Notes: generated from the sequence alone by a model not told the origin. A stretch of DNA of 64,000 nt from Pseudodesulfovibrio thermohalotolerans (GCF_021353295.2 NZ_CP120635.1:2187501-2251500); one strand, 5' to 3'; shown: positions 26,390 to 35,317, counted from the first letter of the stretch. Numbers and translations: made by a program.

Positions 26390-27295
26390 ATGTCCGACAC
26401 ACTTTACGACGTCGCCATACTCGGCTCCGGCCCCGGCGGCCTACAGGCCGCCATTCATGCCTCGCGCAAGAAAGTCAAAACCCTGATGCTCGGCCGCATC
26501 GACAACTCCAGCCTCTACTGGGCCCATGTCGAGAACTACTGCTGCCAAATCGAGATCACGGGCGAGGAAATCCTGAAAAAAGGCCGTGCACAGGCTGAGA
26601 GCTTCGGCACCGAATTTCGGGACGAGGATGTGCTCGCCATCGAACCCGAAGGCAAATTGTTTTCCCTCAAGCTGGAATCCGGGGACATTGTCCGGACCAA
26701 AAGCGTCATCCTCGCCACGGGCTCCAACCGCAACAAGCTGGGCGTCCCCGGCGAGAAAGAGCTTCTCGGCAAGGGGGTGAGCTACTGCGTCGATTGCGAC
26801 GCGGGCTTCTACCGCAACGAAGTGGTGGCCGTGGCGGGCTGCCGCAGCGCCGCCGCCGGTGGAGCCGTGGCTCTGACCAACTTCGCCAGCGAAGTGCACC
26901 TCTACTGCGCCGAGCTGGATGTGAACGAAGGATTGCGCCAACAGCTCGTCGACACGGGCGTAAAAGTCCATGAAGGCGTGAGCATCAAGGAAATAGTCGG
27001 CGAGAACGCGGTCGAGTCCGTGCTTCTGGACGACGGCACCACGCAGCCGGTCTCCGGGGTATTCATCGAACTCGGCGCCAAGGGAGTGCTGGAGCTGACC
27101 GCCATGCTCGGAGTGCAACTGGACGAAAACATGAAATATATCGAAACCGACAAAAAACAGCGCACCAATGTGCCCGGCATATATGCAGCGGGCGACATCT
27201 GCGGCCCGCCCCTGCAAATGGCCAAGGCCGTGGGCGAAGGATGCGTGGCCGGAATCGAAACCGCCACCTACGCCAAAAAACTGGAACTGAACTAG
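26390..27295 (+). CDS. Thioredoxin reductase-like flavoprotein with an altered nucleotide site
   Basis: 301 residues with FAD motif AILGSGPGGLQAA (residues 9-21), redox-active CVDC at 133-136 (SYCVDCDAGFY) and the late AAGDICGPP FAD motif. The usual NADPH motif GGGxSA reads AGCRSAAAGG (149-158), lacking the first glycines. The electron donor may thus be something other than NADPH, such as ferredoxin or a flavin. A CAGGAGAA site precedes the ATG. Confidence 0.86.
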   Translation: MSDTLYDVAILGSGPGGLQAAIHASRKKVKTLMLGRIDNSSLYWAHVENYCCQIEITGEEILKKGRAQAESFGTEFRDEDVLAIEPEGKLFSLKLESGDIVRTKSVILATGSNRNKLGVPGEKELLGKGVSYCVDCDAGFYRNEVVAVAGCRSAAAGGAVALTNFASEVHLYCAELDVNEGLRQQLVDTGVKVHEGVSIKEIVGENAVESVLLDDGTTQPVSGVFIELGAKGVLELTAMLGVQLDENMKYIETDKKQRTNVPGIYAAGDICGPPLQMAKAVGEGCVAGIETATYAKKLELN

Positions 27296-27303
27296 TCGGA
27301 ACG

Positions 27304-27933
27304 CTAGTCTCCCGAAATGCGGCAGCAGACTCGGGCCTTGATGAAACCGGATATCCGCTCGCGGGTGTCCGGTTCGTCGTTTTCGAAGCTCAGGACGGCA
27401 TACCGCTCATGATCCTTCATGAACATCTTAAACACGGAGCAATCGACGGACACCACGGCCCCCTTCACACCGTAAGGCCTAATCGTCAGCAAGACCTCAG
27501 CCCCCTTGTCGATGGGAAAATCGTCCCGGCTTGAGACCGGGAAACGGATTCGTGCGCAACTGTCGGAGATGTCCTCGACAACTCCGTTGACGACACGCTC
27601 CCCAACAACCACCGACGCCGGGAAAAAACAGGCATAGCGAGGTTCGCCGCGCTCTTCGGCGTCAAATGCCGCCTGCGGGGCCGCCAACTCGATGTGCGCG
27701 TCCGGCGAACCGCCAACGCTCAAAATACGGGTATCGAAACAGAGCAACTCGCCATCATAGACGTAAAGGACTTCGGCAAAGACGTCGGCCTCGATCCGGT
27801 CCAGAACGGCAGAAGGCACCTCGGCGCGGACCACCAGGCTGCCGTCCCGGCCAACGCCGGATACAAAGGCGATAAAACGGTCCTCGAACGTGGACACTTC
27901 GAGGAGTATGTTGTCGCCGACGCCGATATCCAT
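27304..27933 (-). CDS. PilZ domain protein (YcgR-like, c-di-GMP binding)
   Basis: 209 residues. The N-terminal part resembles the YcgR N-domain. The C-terminal PilZ domain has RGEPR at about residues 95-99, fitting RxxxR, and DISDSCARI at about 121-129, where the usual final Gly of (D/N)xSxxG is replaced by Cys. Such proteins sense cyclic di-GMP and can slow flagellar motors. The gene is convergent with the flavoprotein gene. Confidence 0.78.
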   Translation of the reverse strand: MDIGVGDNILLEVSTFEDRFIAFVSGVGRDGSLVVRAEVPSAVLDRIEADVFAEVLYVYDGELLCFDTRILSVGGSPDAHIELAAPQAAFDAEERGEPRYACFFPASVVVGERVVNGVVEDISDSCARIRFPVSSRDDFPIDKGAEVLLTIRPYGVKGAVVSVDCSVFKMFMKDHERYAVLSFENDEPDTRERISGFIKARVCCRISGD

Positions 27934-27999
27934 ACAGCCCTCCTTATCCCTTCAATAAACTATGGCCTTTCCGCCCGCAATTATATATACACGCTCCCC

Positions 28000-28287
28000 A
28001 TGCTCAAAACGCTCGGAATCCTCGCCTGGGGAGGATGCCTTCTGACACTGGCCTGGCAAGGAATAGCCTGGGCCGTCACCGGATCACGCCCCTCCCTGAC
28101 CCTCATGAACGTTCTCGGCGGTCTGTTTGGCCTCGACCTGCCGGCCCTTGCGCTCAGGCTTCCCCTCGACATGGCCGCAAAGGCCGCCTACTTGCTCGCC
28201 ACAACCGAACTCGCCCTGTTCCTATGGTGGGCGGGAGTGGCGATATTCGGTCTGATGTTCGCCATCGGGCTGCTGCGCCGGAAATAA
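28000..28287 (+). CDS. Small hydrophobic membrane protein of unknown function
   Basis: 95 residues from the ATG at 28000, with two to three hydrophobic helices and a basic tail (GLLRRK). No family recognised. The ribosome site is weak. The upstream frame continues antisense to the PilZ gene, so the shorter start is preferred. Confidence 0.5.
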   Translation: MLKTLGILAWGGCLLTLAWQGIAWAVTGSRPSLTLMNVLGGLFGLDLPALALRLPLDMAAKAAYLLATTELALFLWWAGVAIFGLMFAIGLLRRK

Positions 28288-28412
28288 ATTCGGCCCGAAA
28301 CAACCATTTTCGGACAACCGTCGTCACAACCATGAAACCCTTAGGGTATGGACTAAACCACACGATTTCAGCTAAACATTGGTATTAAGCCCTAAATCAA
28401 GAGGTTCATCTA

Positions 28413-29153
28413 TTGCAGAAACGGTATCTCCCCATCGTCATCGTGACCGGCATCCTCTTTCTCGCCGCCCTGGGCGGCTATCTGGCCCCAACCGGTCACG
28501 AAGGACCGCCGGTTCGGGTGCTGCTGGAGAATAAAGGCGGCAAGGTCATCCTGAACCACGCCCAACACATCGAGGACCAAGGCGGACAGTGTGCGGACTG
28601 CCACCACACCACTGGTGACGACCCGAACCCTCCGGCCTGCTCCACCTGTCATGTGGCCAAGTTCGACAAGGCGTTCGCTGCCGAACACCAAAAGACCATG
28701 GACGAAAAGCTGTGCGCCTCCTGCCACCACGCCGGAGCGACCATCAACAGGTTCGACCATGACGAACATGCGGACGACTACGCCGACGGCGACTGCCGGT
28801 CCTGCCACCATTCCGAGGACATCGAACCAGAACCGCAGGCCTGTTCCGACTGCCACTCGAACGGTGACGACTCCCTGCCCAGCCTTCGCGACGCGGCCCA
28901 CGCCCGATGCGCCGACTGCCATGACGACATGTTCAAGGAAGGGACTCCGGGCTGCACACGCTGTCACGAGCGCAAGACCGAACCGACCGCCAAGGCCGAA
29001 TACCGGGCCTGCGCCGACTGTCATACCGTCCCGACGGACCAGTTGATACCCACCACCATGGCCGCCTACCACGCGCAATGCATGAGCTGCCATGAAGAAA
29101 ACGGAAGCGGCCCGTTCGGCGACGACGCCTGCTACCAATGCCATATGAAATAA
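28413..29153 (+). CDS. Decaheme c-type cytochrome of the Rnf operon
   Basis: 246 residues starting with TTG behind GAGG. One N-terminal signal anchor (about 6-24) precedes ten CxxCH heme sites (CADCH, CSTCH, CASCH, CRSCH, CSDCH, CADCH, CTRCH, CADCH, CMSCH, CYQCH). A multiheme cytochrome gene next to rnfC is characteristic of Desulfovibrio and links Rnf to the periplasmic cytochrome pool. It ends 14 bases before rnfC. Confidence 0.92.
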   Translation: MQKRYLPIVIVTGILFLAALGGYLAPTGHEGPPVRVLLENKGGKVILNHAQHIEDQGGQCADCHHTTGDDPNPPACSTCHVAKFDKAFAAEHQKTMDEKLCASCHHAGATINRFDHDEHADDYADGDCRSCHHSEDIEPEPQACSDCHSNGDDSLPSLRDAAHARCADCHDDMFKEGTPGCTRCHERKTEPTAKAEYRACADCHTVPTDQLIPTTMAAYHAQCMSCHEENGSGPFGDDACYQCHMK

Positions 29154-29167
29154 GGGATCCGAAGAAC

Positions 29168-30373
29168 ATGAGCTATTACGACTTCAGCCTGCTATGTGGC
29201 GAGACCGGCCCCCTGGCCTCGGCCTCCCTCCCCGACAGGCTGCGCCTCCCCATGGACGGTCTGACCCCGATCCTTGCCGTGGGCGACCAGGTCCTTGCGG
29301 GCGCCAAGGTGGCCGTGGGCAACGGTCCGGACACGGGCGACCTGCACGCCCCGCTGGCCGGGACCATTCTCGAAGTGGAACGCCACTCCATGCTTATTGA
29401 AATGGATGGAGGCGGAAAAACCGACACGCTTCAACCTTGTCTGGACGGCGGCGAGCCGCTCAGGCTGTGGCTCAAATCCATGGGCATCAACGTGGGCGCG
29501 CTGTACAAGGCCCCCACCCTGATCGTGAACGGCGTTCCGCCCGAACCGGGCATATCCGTATTCGAGCCTCTGCTGCACGACTACCGCAAGACATTGGAAC
29601 TGGGTCTGGAGACGGCCGCCAAGGTTGTGGAGCCGTCCAAGATGTACCTGGCGGCCGCCAAGGGCAACCGGGCCAACGCCTTCGCCAACTGCGAAGTGGT
29701 CCACGTGGCCCCGGTCTATCCCAACGGGCTCGATCCTCTGGTGTACAAGGCGGTCCTTGGACAGGAGGTCCTGCCCGGTTCCCGACCGAACAACGCCACC
29801 ATGCTTTCCGTCGCCGACCTGTACGCCATCGGCCGGGTCATGGAAACCGGCCGCCCGGTGACCGAGACGGTCATGACCATCGGCGGGCAGAACCAGCTCG
29901 TCCGCGTGGGCACCCCCGTCGGCTTCCTGGCCGCCGAGGCCGGAGCGCAAATCCAACCGGGCGACCGCATCGTCCTGGGCGGGCCCCTGCGCGGCCTGGC
30001 AGCGGCCAACCTCGATCAGGGCGTGGGCAAGGACGCCTGCGGCCTGACCATCCTGCGCCGTGAAGCGGCCCTGGAGCCCACAGACAATTTCTGTCTGGGC
30101 TGCGGAACGTGCGAACGCCACTGTCCGGCCCGGATCATGCCCGGCCTGATAAGCCGGTGTGCCGAATTCAAACAGTTCAAACGGGCCGAGGCCTATCACA
30201 TCCACTCCTGCATGGAATGCGGCCTGTGCGGCTACTGGTGCACGGCGCAACGCCCGCTCCTGCAATACATCCGCCTCGCCAAGTACGAGCTGGCCCTGCT
30301 GGCCGGAGCCAGCGCGCCCGCCGGACCTTCGGGCGACGAAATCAAGGAGCAGACCGGAGACACGCCATGCTGA
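29168..30373 (+). CDS. rnfC: Rnf electron transport complex subunit C
   Basis: From the ATG at 29168 there are 401 residues. A lipoyl-like N-terminal fold (GDQVLAGAKVAVG) is followed by the Fe-S/flavin domain and two 4Fe-4S clusters, CLGCGTCERHCP and CMECGLCGYWC near the C-terminus. RnfC is the peripheral NADH-oxidising or linking subunit; here the canonical NADH/FMN-type glycine-rich loop is not obvious, so its donor is uncertain. It overlaps rnfD by 7 bases. Confidence 0.88.
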   Translation: MSYYDFSLLCGETGPLASASLPDRLRLPMDGLTPILAVGDQVLAGAKVAVGNGPDTGDLHAPLAGTILEVERHSMLIEMDGGGKTDTLQPCLDGGEPLRLWLKSMGINVGALYKAPTLIVNGVPPEPGISVFEPLLHDYRKTLELGLETAAKVVEPSKMYLAAAKGNRANAFANCEVVHVAPVYPNGLDPLVYKAVLGQEVLPGSRPNNATMLSVADLYAIGRVMETGRPVTETVMTIGGQNQLVRVGTPVGFLAAEAGAQIQPGDRIVLGGPLRGLAAANLDQGVGKDACGLTILRREAALEPTDNFCLGCGTCERHCPARIMPGLISRCAEFKQFKRAEAYHIHSCMECGLCGYWCTAQRPLLQYIRLAKYELALLAGASAPAGPSGDEIKEQTGDTPC

Positions 30374-31347
30374 AGCCGCTCAATCCAATTCTGACCGTAA
30401 CCGCCCCGCCGCACGTGCACTGCGGACGGACCATCCGCCGCCACATGCTGGACACCCTGATCGCGCTCCTGCCGGCGGCCGTCATGGCCGTGGCCGTCTT
30501 CGGCGTGGAAGCGCTCCGGGTCATGGCCCTGTCCTGCGCCGTCGCCGTGGCCGCCGAGGCCGCGCTCAACCGAATCATAAAACGCGAACAGTCCGTGGAC
30601 GACTACAGCGCCCTGGTCACGGGCCTGATGCTCGCCTTCCTGCTGCCCGCCTCGACCCCGTGGTGGCTGGTGACGGTCGGCTCGATCGCCTCCATCGCCA
30701 TGGGCAAGATGATCTTCGGCGGCCTGGGCGGCAACCCGCTCTGCTCGCCGCTGGTGGGCTGGGCCGTGTGCCGCATCTCCTGGGGCGGCTACATGGACAC
30801 CAACGCGACCATGCTCTCCTCCAGACTGGCCGCGCCCCTGCAACAACTCAAGTACTTCGGCGTGGACGCCATCGACTCCATCCACTTCTCCGACCTGCTC
30901 CTGGGCAACCAGCTCGGCGGCCTGGGCGCGGTCCATGTGGCCGCTCTCCTGGCGGGCGGAGCCTACCTGCTCCTGCGCAGGCACATCTCATGGGAAATCC
31001 CGGCCGCATTCATCGGCGGCCTCCTGCTGACGGCCTGGGTCTACCGGCTCATCGACCCCACGGTCTATGCCCCGCCCCTGTTCCACCTGCTGGCGGGCGG
31101 TTCGGTCTTCGGAGCCTTCTTCCTGGCCACCGACCCGGCATCCAGCCCCATCGGACGGCTGCCGTCCGTCCTCTTCGGGCTCATGGCCGGGGCCATGGTC
31201 ATCGTCATCAGGGTTTACGGCATCTATCCCGACGGCGTGCCCTTCGCCATACTGCTGGCCAACCTGTTCACCCCGCTGCTGGACCGCATCCGGCCCAAAC
31301 CGTTCGGCGGTCCCTATTCATTCCTGGACGGCACGGAGGGCGCGTAA
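30367..31347 (+). CDS. rnfD: Rnf electron transport complex subunit D
   Basis: 326 residues from the ATG at 30367, with eight or more membrane helices and family blocks GGLGGNPLCSPLVGWAVC, LLLGNQLGGLGAVH and FFLATDPASSP. RnfD normally carries FMN on a Thr in SGATPL. At the matching place this protein reads SRLAAPLQQLK, with Ala156 where the Thr is expected. Covalent flavin attachment at this site therefore looks lost or moved. It sits between rnfC and rnfG. Confidence 0.88.
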   Translation: MLKPLNPILTVTAPPHVHCGRTIRRHMLDTLIALLPAAVMAVAVFGVEALRVMALSCAVAVAAEAALNRIIKREQSVDDYSALVTGLMLAFLLPASTPWWLVTVGSIASIAMGKMIFGGLGGNPLCSPLVGWAVCRISWGGYMDTNATMLSSRLAAPLQQLKYFGVDAIDSIHFSDLLLGNQLGGLGAVHVAALLAGGAYLLLRRHISWEIPAAFIGGLLLTAWVYRLIDPTVYAPPLFHLLAGGSVFGAFFLATDPASSPIGRLPSVLFGLMAGAMVIVIRVYGIYPDGVPFAILLANLFTPLLDRIRPKPFGGPYSFLDGTEGA

Positions 31348-31926
31348 ATGAAAGAAATGATAAAGATGGTCCTGGTCCTGTCGCTCATCTGCGGCCTGTC
31401 CGGGTTGACCCTGGCCTCGGTTCGTCAGGCCACCTCCGAACGCATCGAGGAACAGGTCATGACCTATGTGCAGGGCCCGGCCCTGACGCAAATATTCGCC
31501 GACTGCGACAACAACCCGGTCAAGGACCGCAAGACCTTCGACCTGCCCGACGGCCCGGTGACGGTGTTCCCCGCCATGAAGGACGGCAAGCTCCTGGGCG
31601 TGGCCTTCGAGACCTTCGGCAAAGGCTATGGCGGCCCGGTAGGCATCATGGTCGGCTTCGACACCGACGGCTCCAAACTGGCGGGCATCGGCACGACCAC
31701 CCTCAAGGAGACGCCGGGACTGGGTATGCGCCTGGTGGAACCCGAGTACCGCGATCAGTTCCGCGGCCATTCCACCGACTCCCTGGCCCTGTCCAAGGAC
31801 GGCGGCGACATAACGGCCATAGCCGGAGCGACCATCTCGTCCACCGGCAGCGTGGCCGCCGTCAACGAAGCGATCAGGATTTTCCAACAGATCAAGGACA
31901 AGATCCACACCACGTGGGCGTCCTAG
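31348..31926 (+). CDS. rnfG: Rnf electron transport complex subunit G
   Basis: 192 residues with an N-terminal membrane helix and a periplasmic FMN-binding domain. The flavinylation motif reads TAIAGATISS with T162 as acceptor. The motif recognised by ApbE is usually DxxSGAT, and here both the Asp and the Ser are replaced (Thr and Ala). The acceptor Thr is kept, so attachment may still occur. The gene directly abuts rnfD. Confidence 0.9.
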   Translation: MKEMIKMVLVLSLICGLSGLTLASVRQATSERIEEQVMTYVQGPALTQIFADCDNNPVKDRKTFDLPDGPVTVFPAMKDGKLLGVAFETFGKGYGGPVGIMVGFDTDGSKLAGIGTTTLKETPGLGMRLVEPEYRDQFRGHSTDSLALSKDGGDITAIAGATISSTGSVAAVNEAIRIFQQIKDKIHTTWAS

Positions 31927-31939
31927 CAAGGTATTGAGC

Positions 31940-32617
31940 ATGAGCACATTGTGGAAGGAATTCTCGAAAGGACTGTGGCGCGACCTGCCGCCGTTCAAGC
32001 TGGTCCTGGGGCTTTGCCCCACCCTGGCCGTGACCAAGACGGCCTACAACGGTTTCGGCATGGGCATGGCCGTCATCTTCGTCCTGGCCCTGTCCAACAT
32101 GCTGGTATCCATGTTGCGCAACATCATCCCGTCCAAGGTCCGCATCGCCTGCTTCATCGTGGTGGCCGCATCCCTGGTGGTCTGCGTCGAGCTGCTCATG
32201 CAGGCCTACGCCTATCCGCTGTACCAACAGCTCGGCATCTTCGTGCCGCTCATCGTGGTCAACTGCATCATCCTGGGCCGGGCGGAGGCGTTCGCCTCCA
32301 AGAACCCGGTTCTGTTGTCCGTGGCGGACGGCCTCGGCATGGGGCTGGGCTTCACCCTCTCCCTGACGTTTCTCGGCTCCCTGCGTGAACTGTTCGGGTA
32401 CGGCACCTGGTTCGGTATGCAGATCATGGGTTCCTGGTACGAGCCCTTCGGCTTCATGGTGGAGGCCCCCGGCGCCTTCGTCTGCCTGGGCGTGTTGCTC
32501 GCGGGCATGAACGCCCTGACCAACTGGCAGCGCAAGACCAAGGGACTGGAAGCCATCGAAGGCCCGGTCCACGACTGCAAGACCTGCGGCATGTGCTCCA
32601 GCAAGCCGAGAGTGTAG
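31940..32617 (+). CDS. rnfE: Rnf electron transport complex subunit E
   Basis: 225 residues from the ATG at 31940, with six membrane helices and the RnfE signature PPFKLVLGLCPTLAVTK, including the conserved Cys of the membrane cluster pair. A hydrophilic C-terminal tail ends CKTCGMCSSKPRV, a CxxCxxC motif not usual in RnfE that could bind metal or an extra cluster. Confidence 0.9.
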   Translation: MSTLWKEFSKGLWRDLPPFKLVLGLCPTLAVTKTAYNGFGMGMAVIFVLALSNMLVSMLRNIIPSKVRIACFIVVAASLVVCVELLMQAYAYPLYQQLGIFVPLIVVNCIILGRAEAFASKNPVLLSVADGLGMGLGFTLSLTFLGSLRELFGYGTWFGMQIMGSWYEPFGFMVEAPGAFVCLGVLLAGMNALTNWQRKTKGLEAIEGPVHDCKTCGMCSSKPRV

Positions 32618-32626
32618 GGAGGCATC

Positions 32627-33202
32627 ATGGATTACTTCGTTCTCGTCATAGCCGCCATCTTCGTCAACAACATCGTGTTGGCGCAATACCTGGGCAACTG
32701 CCCGTTCATCGGCACGTCCAAGGAATCGGGCGTGGCCATCGGCATGGGGCTGGCCGTCGTCTTCGTGGCCGCCATGGCGGCGGTCATCACCTGGTGCGTG
32801 CAGAAATTCCTGCTCGCGCCCAGCGACCTCGGCTACCTCCAGACCATCGCCTTCATTCTGGTCATTGCCGCCCTGGTCCAATTCGTCGAGATGTTCCTGA
32901 AAAAGGCCATCCCCCCGCTCTACAAGTCGCTCGGCATTTTCCTCCCGCTGATTACCACCAACTGCGCCGTGCTCGGCATCGCCATCATCTGCCAGCGCGA
33001 GGAATACACCCTGCTCGAAACCCTGATCTTCTCCGTGGCGTCGGGCTTCGGCTTCATGCTCGCTCTGGTGCTTCTGGCGGGCATCCGCGAACGCCTCGAC
33101 CTGTCCAGAGTGCCCATGGCCATGAAGGGCACGCCGCTCGGCCTCGTCATGGCAGGCCTCATGTCTCTTGCCTTCTTCGCCTTCAAGGGCATGGCTTCCT
33201 AG
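32627..33202 (+). CDS. rnfA: Rnf electron transport complex subunit A
   Basis: 191 residues and six membrane helices. FVNNIVLAQYLGNCPFIGTS and LPLITTNCAVLG supply the conserved cysteines that, with RnfE, hold the intramembrane 2Fe-2S cluster. RnfA and RnfE are homologous and inverted. The gene lies between rnfE and the fused rnfB. Confidence 0.95.
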   Translation: MDYFVLVIAAIFVNNIVLAQYLGNCPFIGTSKESGVAIGMGLAVVFVAAMAAVITWCVQKFLLAPSDLGYLQTIAFILVIAALVQFVEMFLKKAIPPLYKSLGIFLPLITTNCAVLGIAIICQREEYTLLETLIFSVASGFGFMLALVLLAGIRERLDLSRVPMAMKGTPLGLVMAGLMSLAFFAFKGMAS

Positions 33203-33214
33203 GAGTTTGACTAC

Positions 33215-35317
33215 ATGATAACCGCTTCCGTTCTGATTCTTTTCGGCATCGGGTTCACGGCCGCCATCATCCTGGCCGTGGCCTCCAAGCTGCTCTACGT
33301 CTACGAGGACCCGCGCATAGCCCAAGTGGAAAGCGTGCTGGCCGGGGCCAACTGCGGCGGTTGCGGCTTCCCCGGCTGCGCCGGGGCGGCCCAGGGCGTG
33401 GTCGAAGGCAAAGCCGGCGCCACGGTCTGCGTCATCGGCGGAGACGCCGTGGCCGAAAAGGTGGCCGCCATCATGGGCCTTGAGTTCTCCTCCATGGAGA
33501 AACAGGTGGCGTTCGTGGACTGCACCGGCGGCGTCCGCGCCGAGGAAGTCTACAAATACGCGGGCGTCAAGGACTGCCGCGCCCAGCACATGCTCTACAG
33601 CGGCTCGAAAATGTGCCCCGAGGGCTGCCTCGGCTTCGGCACCTGCGTCACGGCCTGCCAATTCGGCGCCATCGAGATGGGGCCCAACGGCTACCCCGTG
33701 GTCGACCCGAACCTCTGCACGGCCTGCGGCGGCTGCGAACAGGTCTGCCCGCGCGGCGTGATTACCGTCTGGGGCATGTCCGCGCGCATCACCCATCTCA
33801 ACCTCGAATCCGACTGCCTGGCTCCGTGCCGACAGAAGTGCCCGGGCCAGATCAACATCCCCCGCTACATTGAGCAGGTCTCGCGCGGCGATTATGCGGG
33901 CGCTCTGGAAACCATCCGCGAACGCATCCCCATGCCCCTGTCCATCGGAAGGGTCTGCCCCCACCCCTGCGAAGGCGTCTGCCGTCGCGGCCACGTGGAC
34001 GAACCCGTGGGCATCAACATGATAAAGCGGTTTGCAGCGGACTGGGAAATGAACTCCGGGACCCGACTGCCCATCTCCTGCGCTCCGGACACCGGCCGCA
34101 AGGTAGCGGTGATCGGCGGCGGCCCCGCCGGGCTGTCCTGCGCCTTCTTCCTGCGCCGCCTGGGCCACAGCCCGACCATTTTCGACTCCATGCCCAAGCT
34201 CGGCGGCCAGTTGCGCTACGGCATCCCGGAATATCGGCTGCCCAAGGCCGTGCTCGACTGGGAGATCGAGGGCATCCTCGACCTGGGCATCGACGTGCAA
34301 TACGAAAAGTTTTTCGGAAAGGACTTTTCGCTGAACACCCTGCGGGAAGACGGCTTCGAAGCCGTGTTCCTCGGCATCGGCGCCTGGATGAACATGAACC
34401 TGCGCATCGAAAACGAGGACGCCTCGGGCATTTCCACCGGCACCGAGTTCCTGACCAAGGTGGGACTGGGCGTCGACACCGGCACCGGCAAGAAGGTCGT
34501 GGTCATCGGCGGCGGCAACACCGCCATCGACGCGGCCCGGACCAGTCTGCGCCTGGGCGCGGAAGTGACGCTCATGTATCGCCGCACCCGCGACGAGATG
34601 CCCGCCAACGTGGAGGAAATCATCGGAGCCGAGGAGGAAGGCGTCAACTACCTCTTCCTCGCCGCGCCCACGCGCATCGTCACCGACGACAACGGGCACG
34701 TCACCCATATCGAATACATTCAAATGGAACTCGGCGAACCTGACGCATCGGGCCGCCGCAGTCCCGTTCCCATCGAAGGGTCCGAGACCCTGCTCGAAGC
34801 GGACACCGTATACACCGCCATCGGCCAGAAGCCCGAGCTTTCCTGCCTGTACGAAGACGGCGTCTGCCAACTGGAGGAGACGCGCTGGCGCACCCTGGCG
34901 GCCGATTCCGATACCCTCCAGACGGCTTTGCCCCATGTCTTCACCGGCGGCGACATGCACACCGGTCCGGCCCTGGTCATCACCGCGCTGGGCGAAGGCC
35001 GCAAGGCTGCCCGGTCCATCAACCAGTACCTCAACGGTGAAACGCCCCATGTGGACGAACGCACCCAGCGCGACCTGCTCGCCTACACCATGTTCACGGA
35101 CATCCCGGATGTCGGCTGGCGTGAACGATCCAGAATGCCGCACTTGTTGGAATGCGACGAACGGGCCTGCTCCTTCGACGAAATAGAAGGCGCGCTCAAC
35201 GAAGCCCAGGCCAAACACGAGACGTGCCGATGCCTGCGGTGCGGTCTGACCTGCTACAATCGGGACATGACCGACGGCCAGGAATGCGTCAGCGAAGATT
35301 GTGTAAAAAATCAGTAA
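33215..35317 (+). CDS. rnfB: Rnf subunit B fused to a GltD/NfnB-like FAD-NAD(P) oxidoreductase
   Basis: 700 residues; plain RnfB has about 190-280. Residues 1-190 are RnfB: one membrane helix, ANCGGCGFPGC (about 45-55) and two 4Fe-4S motifs, CPEGCLGFGTCVTAC and CTACGGCEQVCPRG. From about 195 it continues without a stop into a complete glutamate-synthase-small-subunit-like flavoprotein: Fe-S cysteines CLAPCRQKCPGQ and CPHPCEGVC, FAD motif VIGGGPAGLSCA, NAD(P) motif VIGGGNTAIDAART, FAD motif FTGGDMHTG. A Cys-rich tail (CRCLRCGLTC) closes the protein. The fusion could pass electrons between ferredoxin, membrane Rnf and NAD(P)H. Confidence 0.88.
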   Translation: MITASVLILFGIGFTAAIILAVASKLLYVYEDPRIAQVESVLAGANCGGCGFPGCAGAAQGVVEGKAGATVCVIGGDAVAEKVAAIMGLEFSSMEKQVAFVDCTGGVRAEEVYKYAGVKDCRAQHMLYSGSKMCPEGCLGFGTCVTACQFGAIEMGPNGYPVVDPNLCTACGGCEQVCPRGVITVWGMSARITHLNLESDCLAPCRQKCPGQINIPRYIEQVSRGDYAGALETIRERIPMPLSIGRVCPHPCEGVCRRGHVDEPVGINMIKRFAADWEMNSGTRLPISCAPDTGRKVAVIGGGPAGLSCAFFLRRLGHSPTIFDSMPKLGGQLRYGIPEYRLPKAVLDWEIEGILDLGIDVQYEKFFGKDFSLNTLREDGFEAVFLGIGAWMNMNLRIENEDASGISTGTEFLTKVGLGVDTGTGKKVVVIGGGNTAIDAARTSLRLGAEVTLMYRRTRDEMPANVEEIIGAEEEGVNYLFLAAPTRIVTDDNGHVTHIEYIQMELGEPDASGRRSPVPIEGSETLLEADTVYTAIGQKPELSCLYEDGVCQLEETRWRTLAADSDTLQTALPHVFTGGDMHTGPALVITALGEGRKAARSINQYLNGETPHVDERTQRDLLAYTMFTDIPDVGWRERSRMPHLLECDERACSFDEIEGALNEAQAKHETCRCLRCGLTCYNRDMTDGQECVSEDCVKNQ

